DNA from: Dermatophagoides farinae
Taxonomy: Eukaryota > Arthropoda > Arachnida > Sarcoptiformes > Pyroglyphidae
NCBI RefSeq assembly: GCF_024713945.1
Contig: NC_134679.1
Coordinates: 377,001 to 441,000, forward strand
DNA: 64,000 nucleotides
Direction: 5' to 3'
Positions within the stretch are counted from its first letter, which is position 1, and every line of letters begins with the position of its first letter. The position numbers and the translations under genes are program-made. The notes under the pieces were generated by a model that saw only the letters and a program-made list of their open reading frames with translations, was not told the origin of the DNA and did no database searches. Positions 50,301 to 64,000 of this stretch are shown here, in pieces.

Positions 50301-53300
50301 ACGCACACATGTGACAAATATAGATTGCCTTTGTTATTGTTATGTCATCTTCATTCGATTCGATTCTGAATTTTAGTTTTGTCGATAATCGATAAAGGCC
50401 ATTATATTGGTTTTTTTTCTTTTTACAGAAAAAAAACACTGACCGTAAACACAGAATAAAGTTCAACTTTTTTTTGCCCAATTTACAAACATAATACATT
50501 CATGGAATTTTATTTGTTTGGGTCGAATTTTGATGAAAAATTTTTTTTCTCTATTGTTGTTGTTGTTGCTGCTGGTGGTGGTGGCGATGGCTTTATTGAA
50601 ATCCGGCCGGTATGTTTGCTTGTGAATATTCTGTCGATGTCAAAAACAGATTTGGAAATTATTATCTTGATAGTTTGTTTGTTGTTGGTTGTTGGTTCCA
50701 GAGAATAAACTTTTTTTTTTTTGATTCTGGCTTGTTTGTTTGTGCATATATAACCACAAACTTTATGAATAAAGTGAATCAACGTTTTTTTTCATTTCAT
50801 TTGGAGATATTGACAATACGACAACAACAACAACAACCGCTGTTTAATATTGAAATTCTCTGTTTTTTTTATGGAAAAAAAATCTTATCCATAGGTCATC
50901 TAATCGATAATTATCTTGTTTTCTGAATATTGTAATCAGTATCTAGGTCGTGTGAGTTTAATTCTTTCAATCCACCGCATTTTTTCAGTAATAATAATAA
51001 TCTTAATTTAAAGATTTTAAGAAAAGCCGAACGAAAACGATGAAAAGAAATTTTGTCGTCATCATTTACAACAACTTCTCCATATATTTTAATAAATTGG
51101 TTATCTTCTTGTTTTTTTTTTAAATCTAAATTTAATGAGATTTTCAAGACACAACAGCGAATGAAAAAAAAGATTCAAGTGTTGGCCAAAAATCATTATC
51201 ATTGTTGTTACTAAATTTTGACCCGTTACACTTTTGATTTGGAAAAAAAAGTTTTCTCTCTGCATTCATAGAATAAATGGTATTGAAAACAGCCAACAAC
51301 AAAAAAAAACACTAAATGATCAAGTTTGTATTCTTTTGTTAGATACAAAAGAATTTTTGCGAGTAAAAAAAAACTTTTCTTTTTTAAATCCAATTTTGAT
51401 TCATTCATTCATTCTGTGTGTGTGTGTTTTTTTTTTTGTTAATGAAAATGTTTCTCATGGTCAGATGGGATTCATTTTTTGTATTCAAAATCGATTTTGG
51501 ATTATTATCATTGAGCAAAAATGAGTAAAAAAAAATTTAAATGCTGGTCTTATGATAATAAAGGTTTCATTAATCAAAATTAAGGCATGACCATCGTTTG
51601 TGTTTGTGTGTGAATGGACATTCACACCATTCGTTTAGAAGATGTGAATATTCTTTTTTCACACATTTGAAATGATGTGGTAATGCAAATGTCATGTGAG
51701 AAATATTCACCGAAACTTTTTTTTCATTCTAAAATGACGATGATGATAATCAGTCAGCAGAATTTTTATTTTTTTCGTTTTGGAAATTTGTCATCATCAG
51801 TTTTTTTTGTCGTTGTTGATATTTGTATCTCTGAGAAAATTTCTTCATAATTTTGCCAGCCATTTGTAATGGTACAATGTTTTTTTTCCATTGGAAAAAA
51901 AATTCCAATCAATCGATCAATTATAAATCGATTAATTAATTGGTTTGAGAGAATTTTTGAAGCTCCGATTAAAAAAAAACACTGACTTATTAGCCCTCAA
52001 GCAATTTTCATTTTTTTTTTTTTTTTTGTTCAACAAACTAAAATACCGTTTACAGTATTTTTCCCTCGAATTTAATGATCGTCGTTCAGTGAAAAAAAAA
52101 ATTTTCAAACTTGAACGAAAAACAAATTTCTGGAAACATTTTTTTTCGAAGATGCTAATTATTGTTAATTATCGTTGATGATCCAATCATTCAGAAACTA
52201 ACTCTTCTTTATCCACCAGTAAAAAAAACTTGAAATGTTTTTTCTCCATTTAATCACCGTTGATGATGATGAAAATTTTTCAGCAAAAAAAGAAAAATTT
52301 GTCGACAAATCGAAAGAAAAAAAAATTCAATTTGTAAAATTGAAAATTGAAAAAAAATTCCACCTTTCAAAGATATGAACTTCATCATCATCGCTGGATT
52401 TTTTTTCAGGGGAAATTTTTTTTCAAGATTGAAAATTTGTTAATTTTTTTCCGTTTTGAATAACCGATCCGACTTTGATGATGTCGTATGTTGAAAATTA
52501 GTTTTCATCATCATCATCATCATCATCATCTGGATGAGGAAAAGATTTTCGTTTGCTAGACAAGATTATGCAATCGTGCAAAACATAGCCATTCATCTTT
52601 AGTCTTTAGTCTTGTTTTGCATATTATCTCGCCTTTTTTTCACTGGATTTTAATGTCGATTTTCTCTCTGTCTATGTGTGTGACTGATGTCATCATCACC
52701 ATCGGATTTTGAGGGTCGTCGTTTTTTTTTGAAATTATCTAAAAGTAGAAATTTTTTTTTCGACCATATTGTGCCCTTGTGATGATGGTGTGTGTTGCTT
52801 CCAAGTAATTAAGACGTTAAAAGCATTTGGATTTGGATTTCGGTGATGATTACTATGATGATGATGATGATGATGAGAATTGTGACTTTTTTCATTGAAG
52901 TATATCCATTATCGCCAGAGAGATAGAGAGAGAGAGAAATTAGATAATCATTTTTTTGGTTTTAATTTTTTTTTTTTTTGGCTGGTTTTTGATGATTAAC
53001 CCGGAAAGGATGATAATTTTTTTATTTCTTTGGTCAAGTATCACTCAAAAAGATTAAGTTTTACAATGCTGCTTTTGAGTGTGTGTGTATCTGGATTTTT
53101 TTTTTTTTTTTTTTTTGATGATCCAAAAATGTATGTGTGTAGGCGATGATTATGATGATGATGGAAATGACCAAATTGACCATTGCATGGATTATATTTC
53201 TAATTACGATGTTGATGATATTCATCATCATTGCTTAATTGATTGATTAATCTTGTGTGTGTGTGTGCCATATATCAGTTTACAAAATTTTTTCATTGAT

Positions 53301-56300
53301 CGTCAATTGATCATCGATTCTAAGGAATAATCTATAAGATTATTGGTCATGAAAATGTTTCTAGAGAGAGAGAACAAAATCTAGTTTTACTTGAACCAAA
53401 AACTAGAAGAAAAAAAAATCTAATTTATGCTTGAAATTTCACAATAACAACAAAAAAATCTCAAGATTATCTTATTTGATCATGTTTAACGGATCTTTTT
53501 TTCTTCTTGGTTTTTATGACTTTTTTCTCTCTATCTGTGTTTATGTGTGTGTGCGTTTTAAAATGAGTTTTAATTTTATTTTTTTTTTCTTAAGTTTTCA
53601 AATTATCATCTTTACGGGAAACAAGAAAGAAAAAGAAAAGAAAGAAAATTGTGTTTTCACTCTGTCTTTCTCTCTATCTCTCTCGTTTTTTTTTGTGCAC
53701 GATTTCCAATTCAATCGATTGATTTATTTATTTATAACGGCAATGAATGAATGAATGAACAACATATACTTATAGACTTTGTTTCGTTGTTTTATATGCC
53801 CATTGCAAAATGGAAACCAAAAATGAATTTGAAAAGCTCATTTTCAATAATAATAAAAAAAACCGAAACCAAACTTTTGTGTGACACAATTTCTATCGGA
53901 TTTGGCCAAAGTTCAGTATTTTATTTCGTTTTCATGAATGTTCATTTTCTTTCTTTTTTAATCAACAAAACAATTATCACCATTTGAATGTAAAATAAAA
54001 AGAAAAAAGAACATGTCTTGTGTGATTATTTTTGGCTTTCTTATTACATACACACACATACTGAGCATCATGGTGGAATCTTGTTCATATTTTGTTTTTT
54101 TTTGTAATCATCGAAAAACCTGATTTTTCCATGATTACGATGATGATCATTATTTGATGGGAAAATAAGACAACAACGACGACTTAGTTATTTTCGTTCC
54201 AAATTTTTTTTCATTCGGAAATAGATTTCATTGATATAGAAATTAAAATCCAGAAAAAAAACATAAACATTCAGATTTAAAAAATATAAATCCAATTCGT
54301 TCATGATGATCATCATCATTATCATGTTCAATGGCTGAATTTTTTTTCTCCCATCTCCCTCTCTCAATTACAATCTTGTAATTTTTTTTTTTTCGTTGAT
54401 ATCATGTTGTTTGCTTATTTTTAATAATCATAATTGATGATTATGATGATGATGATCACTAGCTATCGATTTGATTGGAAACAAAATTTTTTTTTTATCT
54501 CCTCCGATTATACGATGATGAAAACATTTGAACCCACGCAATTCTCTGACCGGAAGCTTGTTTTGCTTTTTGATTTTTAGTTATCATGATTTTTTTTTTA
54601 TTTTCGGTTTCACATTTTCCAAATGGTTGACATTTGCAAATGATCATAATATCATTATTATTATCAGATGGATTTATGGAACACTGAAAACAGTGTCCCA
54701 ATTTTTTTTTCATTCGTGATTCAATTTGTGTTTTTCTTTTTCTTTTTATAATCCTGGAAAAAAATTCAATTTTTTTTTGTTTTTATGGCCAACAAATATC
54801 ATCATGATAATATTATTATCGTTTTATGGTGGCTACAAACAAACAAACAAGCAAAAATTCTGATAATTTTTAATGGAAAAATGGACCAAACAGAAAAAAA
54901 ATAAAAGGCCAGAATTTCCATCTTTTTTTTACTGCATAAATGCATGCCATAATTCTCGGATGGAAGCCCTGCGAAATTTTCTATTTTTGTTATTCAACAA
55001 CAATCACTGGTGATGATTGAAAAACTCAATGTTTATGGTGGTGTTGGTGGTTTCAAAGGATTTAAATTTTTTTTTCTAAACTAGAAAATAAGTTTTTTTT
55101 TAAATTTTTCATTTGTTTCAAATTATCACGAGTAGACGATAATTATATAACCATCGCCGTTGTTGTTGTTGTTGTTGTTGCTGTTTTTGGCTTGCGGTAA
55201 TTTTAATGATTATGATGATGATAATAATGATGATAATGGTAATGATGATGGTTAAGCGTTGTTGTTGTACATCCTCTATAATTTTATCCTTAATTTCATC
55301 ATCATCATAATAATAATCATCATTTTTAATCGAGTCTTAATCATCATCATCATCATCATTCTATCCATGTGGATGTGGATTTGGATGATGATGATGATGA
55401 TGAGGATCATCACCATTAAATTAAATGAAAAAAAAATTAACAATGTTCATGTGTGTAGTGGTGGTGGTGGTGGTGGTGTGGTGATGATGGTGGTGGCCAA
55501 AGCATCTGTTTCTATACACTAAAAAAAATGTGAAATCGACCATGAAATATATTATGAAATTAATAATGAAAAATGATTGAAACGAGTGAAAGAAAAAAAA
55601 ATTGATTCACATGATTAGTGTTATTAGTCAAGATGCATTACTTATTTCCGATTACTTTTTCCGACTCGTGACATGTGATTGATTCATTTCGTTAATTCAT
55701 ATTGACGATTCAATTTTTTTTTCAACCCAAACCATCATTTTACGACGATAATGTTGATGAGAGCTATACCTTGAGAATAAGAAATATTTACGATCTGAAC
55801 CGCTTAAAATAAAGCTCCAAACAAAATTGTTGATGGCCATTTAACTGTCATTCAAATTCACTGGTCGTTGACAATCAGAATCTTTTTTTTGTCTAATTTT
55901 TGGATTGTTTGCAATTCAAAATGATATGATAATAACGATGATGAAGAGAATTTCATCTAGTTTTTTTTTTGTAGTTGACATTATTATTTTCATTTCAAAT
56001 CTTTTGACTTTTGTGTGTTTGTACAGTGCACACTCATTGTTTTATAATTAGTGTACATTTTGATGATGTCCATTTGTAATTTATAAGTTTATTTTCAGTG
56101 TCTGTCTGTGTGTGTGTGTGTTTTGTTTTCACGTTGAAACTTTTTTTTTTGTTCATGATTACAATGATAATGTCCTTTACATATAATTATAGTATTTGTT
56201 TTTGTTTTTTTTTGCTGTTTGTTGTATAATCTAGATTTGAAATGTAGAGCTTAGGTTATTTTGTTTGTCCAAGTTAAGAATAAGTGTAATTAACACACAC

Positions 56301-59300
56301 ACTCATGATGATATGCATTAGATTTTTTTATGATGATCATCAAGATGAAGAAACATCTGCCCATAAGATTTCAGAAGCTTTGCAAAAAAAAGTGATGCGT
56401 TCACATCATCATCATCATCATTTAGATCACATTAATTTTTTGACCAATCCCAAAAACATCTTTATTATCCCCCGACATCATCAATGATAATTCTGATTTC
56501 TAATAATTATATGATATGTTGATGATCAGGCGTCAATTTTCGTAAAAAAAGGGAAATAAAATTTTCCTATTTTCGTCCATTGTCTTTTTTTTTTGTTTTG
56601 ATCGATTTTCCCATGTTTAACCTTTTTCTGGCTTCTTCTGTTATTTTACGATTATTATCGATGATGCGGTTTCATCATTGATGATGATGATGATGATGGC
56701 CCATTGTTTTATTCGGTGTGTTTTTATGATGATAATTTAATAATTTTTGTTTTTTTCATAAAATTTCATTTCAATCGATCGATTGATCGATAATCAATAA
56801 AAAAAAATTTGAATGAATAAATGATTGAGAATGAAGAAAAAAATGAAAAAAAATTCAGCTGTTTTTCAATGATATTCGGTCATTCACATTCAAAATACAC
56901 ATTGACCGACACCCGCCATTAAAATGACCAGCTGGTAATTTTATGTGCATGTGTGTGACCTAGGGTCAACAGTCAGAACTCATGAACCCTTTTTAGATTT
57001 CTGTTCAGATAATTTGAATGAATATCGACAACAATAATAAAGAGAGAAAGTTTTTTTGAAATTATAAATTTTGAAAAAGTAAAATTTAATTCTTTGTTTT
57101 TTGAATTTTCATATCAAGTTTTTCATCCATTTCGTTTCATCAACCAAACCTTTGGGTTAGCATCCGTGATGAGGCAACAAGAAGAAAAACCGCTACAACA
57201 GAGATAACAGATTGTTTTTTTTTTTGCATTCAAGCTGCTAGCATCACATGTGCTAAATTTTGTATACTGCAGCAGTGAATTTTTCGGTATATTTTCCAAT
57301 GTGTGTGTGTGTTGATTGCGTGCGTCGAAACGAAAATTTGTTCATCATTTTCTCTCTTTTCATTTTACTATTTTGTATATGATTTTGTTGTTCGCGTGTG
57401 TTCAGAATTTTAGAAAGCCAACAACAACAGTGTCTGCTGCTGTGAACAGTCTGGTTTGAAACATGGTGCCGACAACAACAACAACATTGATCAGCCACAA
57501 TTTCAAATGATTACCGTTTTTTTGGTTTGGTTTGGTTTCGATGAAGAACAAAAAAAAATCATTTTCATTTTGGAATCATCTGTGGAATTACATGAAAATT
57601 TTCATTCATTGAAAATTCACTTGTGAATCAGGTTTTCTTGTTCATTGTATATTTGTTGTGATCAATGTAAAAAAAACTGAAAAACAAATTGTTTATCGAT
57701 CATCGATTATAGTGTTGTGAGAAAAATGTTTCCGTTCTTTTCATCATCATCATCATCATCATGAATCTATTGCGTGTGTATGATTGAATTGTATCAATCA
57801 TCATCTTGATTTGTGTGTTTGTTGTTTTCAATGAGAAGCCAAAAACAGACACTTTCATCAACAAGTTGTATCACCATCACCATCATCATATTGCCATTGT
57901 TGTTGGTGGTGGAATATTTTATGTTATTCGTGTGAGTTTTTTTTGTTGTTGTTGTCACGTTTGAAAATTTTTCCAATTCGATTCGATTGATAGGAATTGG
58001 AAATAAAAAAAAATTGCCACAATTCATTCATTCATTCGATCGACAATTTTTTTGTTTTTTTTTTTTTTTTGGCAAATTCAAAAGTTTCATTCATTAGGTA
58101 CTTCTTTTGGACACTTTTTTTTCATTATTTCGAAAACCTAAAATTATCTTTTTTTTATATACCAATCACCATCATCATATATCTGTATAATTTTGTTTTT
58201 TTTTCATTTTCTCTCTGATTCCACAATATAACGACTGTTGATCGATCGATTTTGAACGATTTTTTTTTCGTTTTGTTCATTCGTTCAATCAACAACAACA
58301 AACCATACCTTTCGTTCGTTTATTAACATTTAACTAGTAGAAAAAAAAAGTTTGTCAATTCACTTTTTCGATTATTTCATCATTGATTGATTGATCGATT
58401 GATTGATTTGATCATTTTATATTTGTTGTGATGACAAACTCGTTTGTCATTTTGTTTAAGTGATGACATCAAATCTTTGGCATAATGTGAATGAACGAAT
58501 GTTCTCTGTATACGTGTGTGTGTATTAACATCTTGATTTTTTTTTTATAATCATTCGATAGCAACGACAACAACAACAACAAAAAAGAAAAAAAAACGGA
58601 AAATTCCTTGTATTTATTGTAAGTTAATCCCCGAGACGAGAATTGTATTAGAATTCTAGCAGGGTGTGTCTCTCGGTGTGTTGTTTGTTTCTTTTTCTTT
58701 TTGTCTTCGTCGAAAATGTCATAAATGCAATAGGTAGTAGTGTATAGATGTTATAGAAACAGGCATTGTCGTTTTTTCCATTTTATTTTATTTTTTATTT
58801 TTATTCTTAATTTTCTTGGCTTCCATTGTCTTTTTGGAGCCATCAACAAAAGAGGCAAAAACGATAATTATTCTTAATTAACATTTCGGTTCAGCCAACC
58901 ATTCATTCAATGAATGAATAAATGAATGAATGAAAAAAGTGAATAAAAAAAAACCACAAGCATCACCGATTCGGTCGTTTTTTGTTTTTTGTTTTTGGTT
59001 GTTCTGCAATTCTGAATACCATTATTGTGTGTGTATGTATGCTGTAATCATTTTAGCATCATCATCATTTGATTTCTCATTTTAAATTGATGCGGCATTT
59101 GTTAGATGTGGCCATGACACGAATCGAGTTATATACCACTCCTTGATGATGAGCAATACTATTTACCGTCGAATACAATGGGAATAGTGTTTTTTTTTCT
59201 CTTTGATTGACACATTCCGTGTGTTTTATGTTCATTTGATTGTGATTTTTTAGATATGCAATGAAAATCTGATTTTCAATCAGATTGTTGTTGCAATGTT

Positions 59301-60251
59301 TAATTAAAATAATTAATACTTTGAAAGTATCCAATCACTGATTACTATTTGAAAGTATCCAGTTTGATTGTTGTTGAATCGATCACCGATATTTCGTTTT
59401 TTTTTGTTGCCTGGCTTGCCTGTCTGTGATTGAATGACACACATGTGAACCACATTAAAATTGCATTTTGATGATGGACCAAACAAACAAACAAACAGGC
59501 AAGCAAGCAAAAACAAACCAGTAATTAATTATATTAAAATACCGATTTTTTTTGCAGTTCGATTAATTGATTTTTTTTTGTTGTTGGCTTTGATGTTTTT
59601 TTTTCTGATGGCGGTTATCGGTACAAACCAAATTCAATTCCGAAATGATTTTTTTTTGTGTTTTCGAGTATTTTTTTTGGAAATTGGTATTTTTTCCTTT
59701 GATTTTGGTGCTGCTTATAATCCTATTCTTTATTCGATCTAACAATCTGATCAAGAACTGACTAATTTTGATTCAATTCTGTTGCTGCTATTCTGTTTTC
59801 AATACGATGATAAGGAATTCTTTTGTTCTTATTGAACGCCCACTTGATTTTTTTTTTGCTGTTGTCATGAATCTCTTTCAAGATGAAGCAATCAGATCAA
59901 ATGCTTAATGCTTGATGATGATGATAATAATCTGAAAAAAAACTACGGCTACGAAGATGGTGATTATTTTTACGGTGAATAAGATTTATATAATATGATG
60001 ATGATTGTATTCTGTACATATTTTCTTTTTCCGTTTTTTTTTCATTCGCCAGAATTTTTGCCCATTATTATCATCCTTCTCAATGGATTGGAGATTGTTT
60101 CCTCTTTTTTTTATATTTAGCTTTTGTTGTTGTATTTCGTTCGTTCACAATAAAAAAAAACAAAGCTTTTTTTCTCCACGAATCCAAGATCTCGTGCAAT
60201 TGATAATGCAATTTTTTCTTTCTTGTGTACAGACAATTGAAACACATCTAT

Positions 60252-60255
<4 letters not shown>

Positions 60256-60287
<32 letters not shown>
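60256..60287. repeat. (AG)16 microsatellite
   Basis: Uninterrupted AG run of 32 nt, followed by AAGAGAGA. Same unit and length as the run at 1865. Confidence 0.93.
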
Positions 60288-60295
<8 letters not shown>

Positions 60296-63200
60296 TGGAA
60301 GAAGAATAACGATAACATCATCATCACTTCTTTGAACAATAACTAACTCTTTTCTGAGATTTGATTTGATTTTTCGGTTTTCCATTTGTTTGTTAATAAT
60401 GTTGTGGTTTATTATTTTTCTTACCATCAACAATCATTGATGCAAATGTTGAAAATATGACATTAACATCTGTGATGATGATGATGATGATGTTGATGAC
60501 ACGACAACCAACGAAAATGTTTTCGATAACCAAATGATGATAATGTTGTCATTTGGTTTTTTTTTGAAATGAATTGGCGAAAGAGAGATCAAAGAAAAAT
60601 GATTTCATTTTTCGTGGCCATTGTGTTTGCTGTTGTCAGAAATGGTCAGCTTGTGGCCAGTTGATAATGATCAACAACCAAAATAGAAAAAAATGGCCAA
60701 ATATTTTCTCCTTTATTTTTTGACATGACATGAATGACATGTCAAAGGGGAAAGAGGGTAGGCGAATTGTCGATTTGAGCATACGATTCTTTCGTTGTTC
60801 GTGTCATTTCATTTCATTTCATCGATGCAAATCAATTGCAATTTTTTCCAAAAAAAAATTCATCTCCAATCTATAAAATGGACAACAAGGTGACAATGTC
60901 TAACTCTCAATATGTCCCAGAATTTTATCTTTGTCGTCGTCATCGTCGTTATCGTCGTCGTCGTTGATGTTAATGTCTAATTCGTGTGTATTTTTGGCTG
61001 CTGTTGCTGCCATTTAGTTGATTAATTTTTTTCTGGTGTTTTTTTTTTTTTTGATGAACGACAGACTTTTCTGTGTTATCTCTCAACACACACACACCGA
61101 GACAGACATTTACAGGTACAACATGTCGTCTTTGTCGTCGACATAATTCATAATTTTTCAAAAAAAAAAAAACAAATTGATCATCTACGATAAGTAAGGT
61201 AAAAAACACTCACCTAGAAACATACCTGAAATATATTACATTTCTCTCTCTCTTCAACCACTATCATCATCGTCATCATTTTATTGAATAATAATTACTT
61301 TGTTTTTTATTCGAGGTTTTTTTTTGTTGTTGAATAAATAATCGACATATTAAATATCCAAATTTGATGTGTATGTAATTTTTTCGTTATCGATCATCAT
61401 CATCATTTTTTTTCTCGTTTAATGAAAAACAAAAAAAAAATTCGTATACCTGACCCATGATCATCATGATGATTGAAGTCCATGGTGAAATTTTTTTTTT
61501 TCGTCTTTCTTCATTTTCACCCAATCATCATTTATTTATTTTTCAGTCAGAGTTTTTTTTTCATTTAATCAAAATTTTGATTGATTTTTATTCATTTTTA
61601 TTTATTTGTTTTCAATGAATTGATGATGATGATGATGAAAAGGTGGTATAGTGGTGAGTTATGGATTCACATGATCAATCAATGGAAAAAAATTTGATGC
61701 CCGAATCGAATCGATCAAATAGATGATGATGATGATGAGCTTGAATCTAATCTAATCTAATGATGATGATTATGATAATGGTGATGGTGGTGGTGAATCG
61801 ATCAAATCGATTTTTTTTCTGTCTCTCTCTCCCTCTACATTAAACACACATAATGATGATGATGATGATCAATAATGATACAATGTTGTTTTTGTTATTG
61901 TGGTCTATCTCTATAAATTATTTTCTTTAGTCGATTTTTACAATTTTTTTTTTATCTGACATTATTGAGATTTTGAATTTTTAGAATTTTTACCCGTCAT
62001 CCTAATGATCATCATGATCATCATCATCATAATGTTTAATTTGTTACTTTTATTACTTGCTAATCAATTAGTAAACATTTTTTTTTGTGTGTGAGAATTG
62101 TATGGTGAAAATGAAAAAAATTCATCATCATCATCATCATTAGTATTCATTGAACTTTGATGATGTGGTGGTGGTGGTGATGGTGGTCGACATATGGCCA
62201 TCATCATCATGAGAGAGAATTCAGATCATGATGATAATAGCGATTTTTTGTTGTTGTTGTTTGGTTTATTCAATTGCGCTACCCTATATATATTTGTCAT
62301 GACATTGAACTTTGTTTTTTTTCTATATTGTTGAAAGCCCCATATTTGTCATCATCATCATTTTCATTTTTCTTGTCGATTTAATTTGATTTCAATGTTA
62401 TGACACGCCCAAGTTCTCATCATCATCATCATCATCGTAATGATTCAAGGGTTTTTTTCGCATTGTAAATATACATTGATTTCGTGATTGATAATCATCA
62501 TCATTATAAATAATCTAGGCAGTGGCTTTCGATGATGATTATCATCTTTGTAGAATGAATGAATGAATGAATCATATTTATATGTTTTTTCCTCTGGTTT
62601 TTATTTAAACCACCCGAAATGTGGAAATTCATTTTATATATTTGATTGCCTCTCACACTAGAACAAAGATTAGATTCAATTCTTTGGAATGTTTTTTTTC
62701 TTGCTACCAGAATTTTGTACAATTCTTGTGGTCAAAAAGTGTTGGTTGTTTTTGTTATTCCAAAAGTCAAAAATGAATTACGATAGTTTTTTGTTTGTTT
62801 TTTCACTTTGCACGTACACACACACACAGTGAAAATTCTGGTATTTTTTATTGACAGGAAAAAAATGAATTCTTATGAATTTATTGATGATGATGAAATA
62901 ATGTTGAATTTTTTTTTTGTAAATTTCCACATTTTGTTTTCATGTTTGACGTGTGTGTGTGTTGGTTGATAATACGTGCCGCTCAGAATAGTGTTATTTT
63001 TTTATTATTATTTTTTTTTTTGAAGATGATAAATGTCAATTGCCAGAAACATATGGATAAGATAGAAAAAGATTACGAAATGAAAATCAATCGATAGATC
63101 AATTCGTTGCTGGATAATATGCATTGATCATTGACATTTTGGACAGAATTTATATTCAACTATACGATAAACAGTTTGAATAAATAGATTGACAGAATCG

Positions 63201-63304
63201 AAGTGTAACAAAAAAAAATTTGACAGACAAATTTTTTTTGCACTGAATAATAAGAATTTGTTTTCACTGTTTCTTGAAACTTAATTTCTTATTTCGTTCG
63301 ATCG

Positions 63305-63350
63305 GGTCGGTCGGTCGGTCGGTCGGTCGATTTGTTTGTTTGTTTGTTTG
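63305..63350. repeat. compound (GGTC)n-(TTTG)n tetranucleotide repeat
   Basis: About six GGTC units (63305-63329) run directly into five TTTG units (63331-63350). The GC-rich first half is rare in this AT-rich DNA. Confidence 0.9.
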
Positions 63351-64000
63351 CTATACACTACCACCCACGTACAGCAATATTGTTGATGAGAAAATGTCTA
63401 AAACAACAACGAATTTTACGTTTCATTTTGTTTTATTGTCGTTTTTCCCATACGAATCATCATCGGAAGATTTAATTTTCGTTTTCTGTTTTGTTTTTCA
63501 TATTCTTCAATTCTGTAATTTGCCGATAACCGATTTTTTGTTTCTACAATAGTTGTCAGCATATTTTGGTTGTACTTGAAATGGTCGCAATCCTCAGAAA
63601 AAAAAGACGATGATCCTTGTTGAAAGAAAAACGAAAAAAAAATCGATGAAATTTTTCGTTTCAACAAGCAAACAAAACATTTGAGTTAGATCAAAAATTT
63701 CAATTTTTCCATTTCTTTTTGACCTAGTTTTTTTCCAACTCGGCTTACTGGTGATTTGTGGATTCTTCAAGTTTTTTTTCGAATCAATTTTCAATATTTC
63801 ACCTTTTTTTATTTTTGTTAGTTTGATCAATGTGTGTGTGTGTGCGTGTTTGAATGTTTTCGTTGATGATTTCCGTTTTTTTTTATCACTACATTTCAAC
63901 TTATGTGATCAAATTAACATGTCAAAATTATTCTCTCTTCATATACAAAGAATTTTATAGAAAAGAATGCTAAATTCTCTTGAATGTCAAGCTATTTAGA

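Larger units (their letters stand above)
41484..64000. other. 22.5 kb gene-poor region, possible large intron or intergenic land
   Basis: No exon of a recognisable protein was found on either strand. The region is AT-rich low-complexity DNA: poly-T/A, very many ATG/CAT runs, TG/AC and AG runs, and tetranucleotide runs. Slightly more balanced patches are at 42.03-42.45 kb (with a CGCGCGCG run), 46.13-46.23 kb, 50.9-51.15 kb, 56.3-56.5 kb, 57.15-57.5 kb and 58.6-58.7 kb. By analogy with MYRF intron 1, it may be an intron or regulatory domain of a large gene whose exons lie beyond the right edge. Confidence 0.5.

Noticed and set aside
50911-51147. 78-codon minus-strand ORF with few repeats
   Set aside because: It contains no ATG, has no good donor at its end, and is Lys/Leu/Asp-rich as expected of AT-rich random DNA.
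56305-56487. 60-codon plus-strand ORF with DDHQDEETSAHKISEALQKK
   Set aside because: Partly non-repetitive but ends in His runs, has no splice partner and no known relative.

Overview
This window looks like nuclear DNA from a small arthropod genome, most likely an astigmatid mite (the house dust mite / scab mite group). That placement is inferred from style, not from a search. The DNA is very AT-rich and full of poly-T/poly-A tracts, (ATG/CAT)n triplet runs and TG/AG microsatellites. Coding exons are clean, most introns are only 55-90 bp with GT..AG ends, and the proteins are animal orthologues. No bacterial operon, tRNA, rRNA, CRISPR array or intact transposon was seen.

Layout. 1-2.9 kb is non-coding. 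2.9-5.5 kb (+) is a single-exon paraplegin-type m-AAA protease (SPG7). 8.57-10.67 kb (+) is a three-exon hexokinase. 11.2-14.2 kb (-) holds two tandem paralogues of a secreted 12-cysteine protein that I cannot assign to a family. 14.9-16.3 kb (-) is the TFIIIC subunit GTF3C5. It shares a 471 bp divergent promoter with CPSF6 (+, six exons, 16.8-19.3 kb). 23.5-37.6 kb (+) is the membrane-tethered transcription factor MYRF. Its first coding exon of 46 nt is separated from the rest by a 9.4 kb intron. 38.2-38.6 kb (+) is a small secreted DM13-domain protein, convergent with FIGNL1 (-, 38.75-40.69 kb). From about 40.7 kb to the end the window is almost empty, with a tentative first coding exon at 41.35 kb (+).

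The genes do not form one pathway. Housekeeping functions (mitochondrial proteolysis, glycolysis, Pol III transcription, mRNA 3' end processing, DNA repair) are packed closely. The developmental regulator MYRF carries a very long intron, and the right-hand 22 kb looks like the intron or regulatory land of another large gene. The least described items are the tandem 12-Cys secreted pair, the stand-alone DM13 protein, and the candidate exon divergent from FIGNL1. All splice models below were built by hand from frame continuity and splice-site consensus, without transcript evidence.
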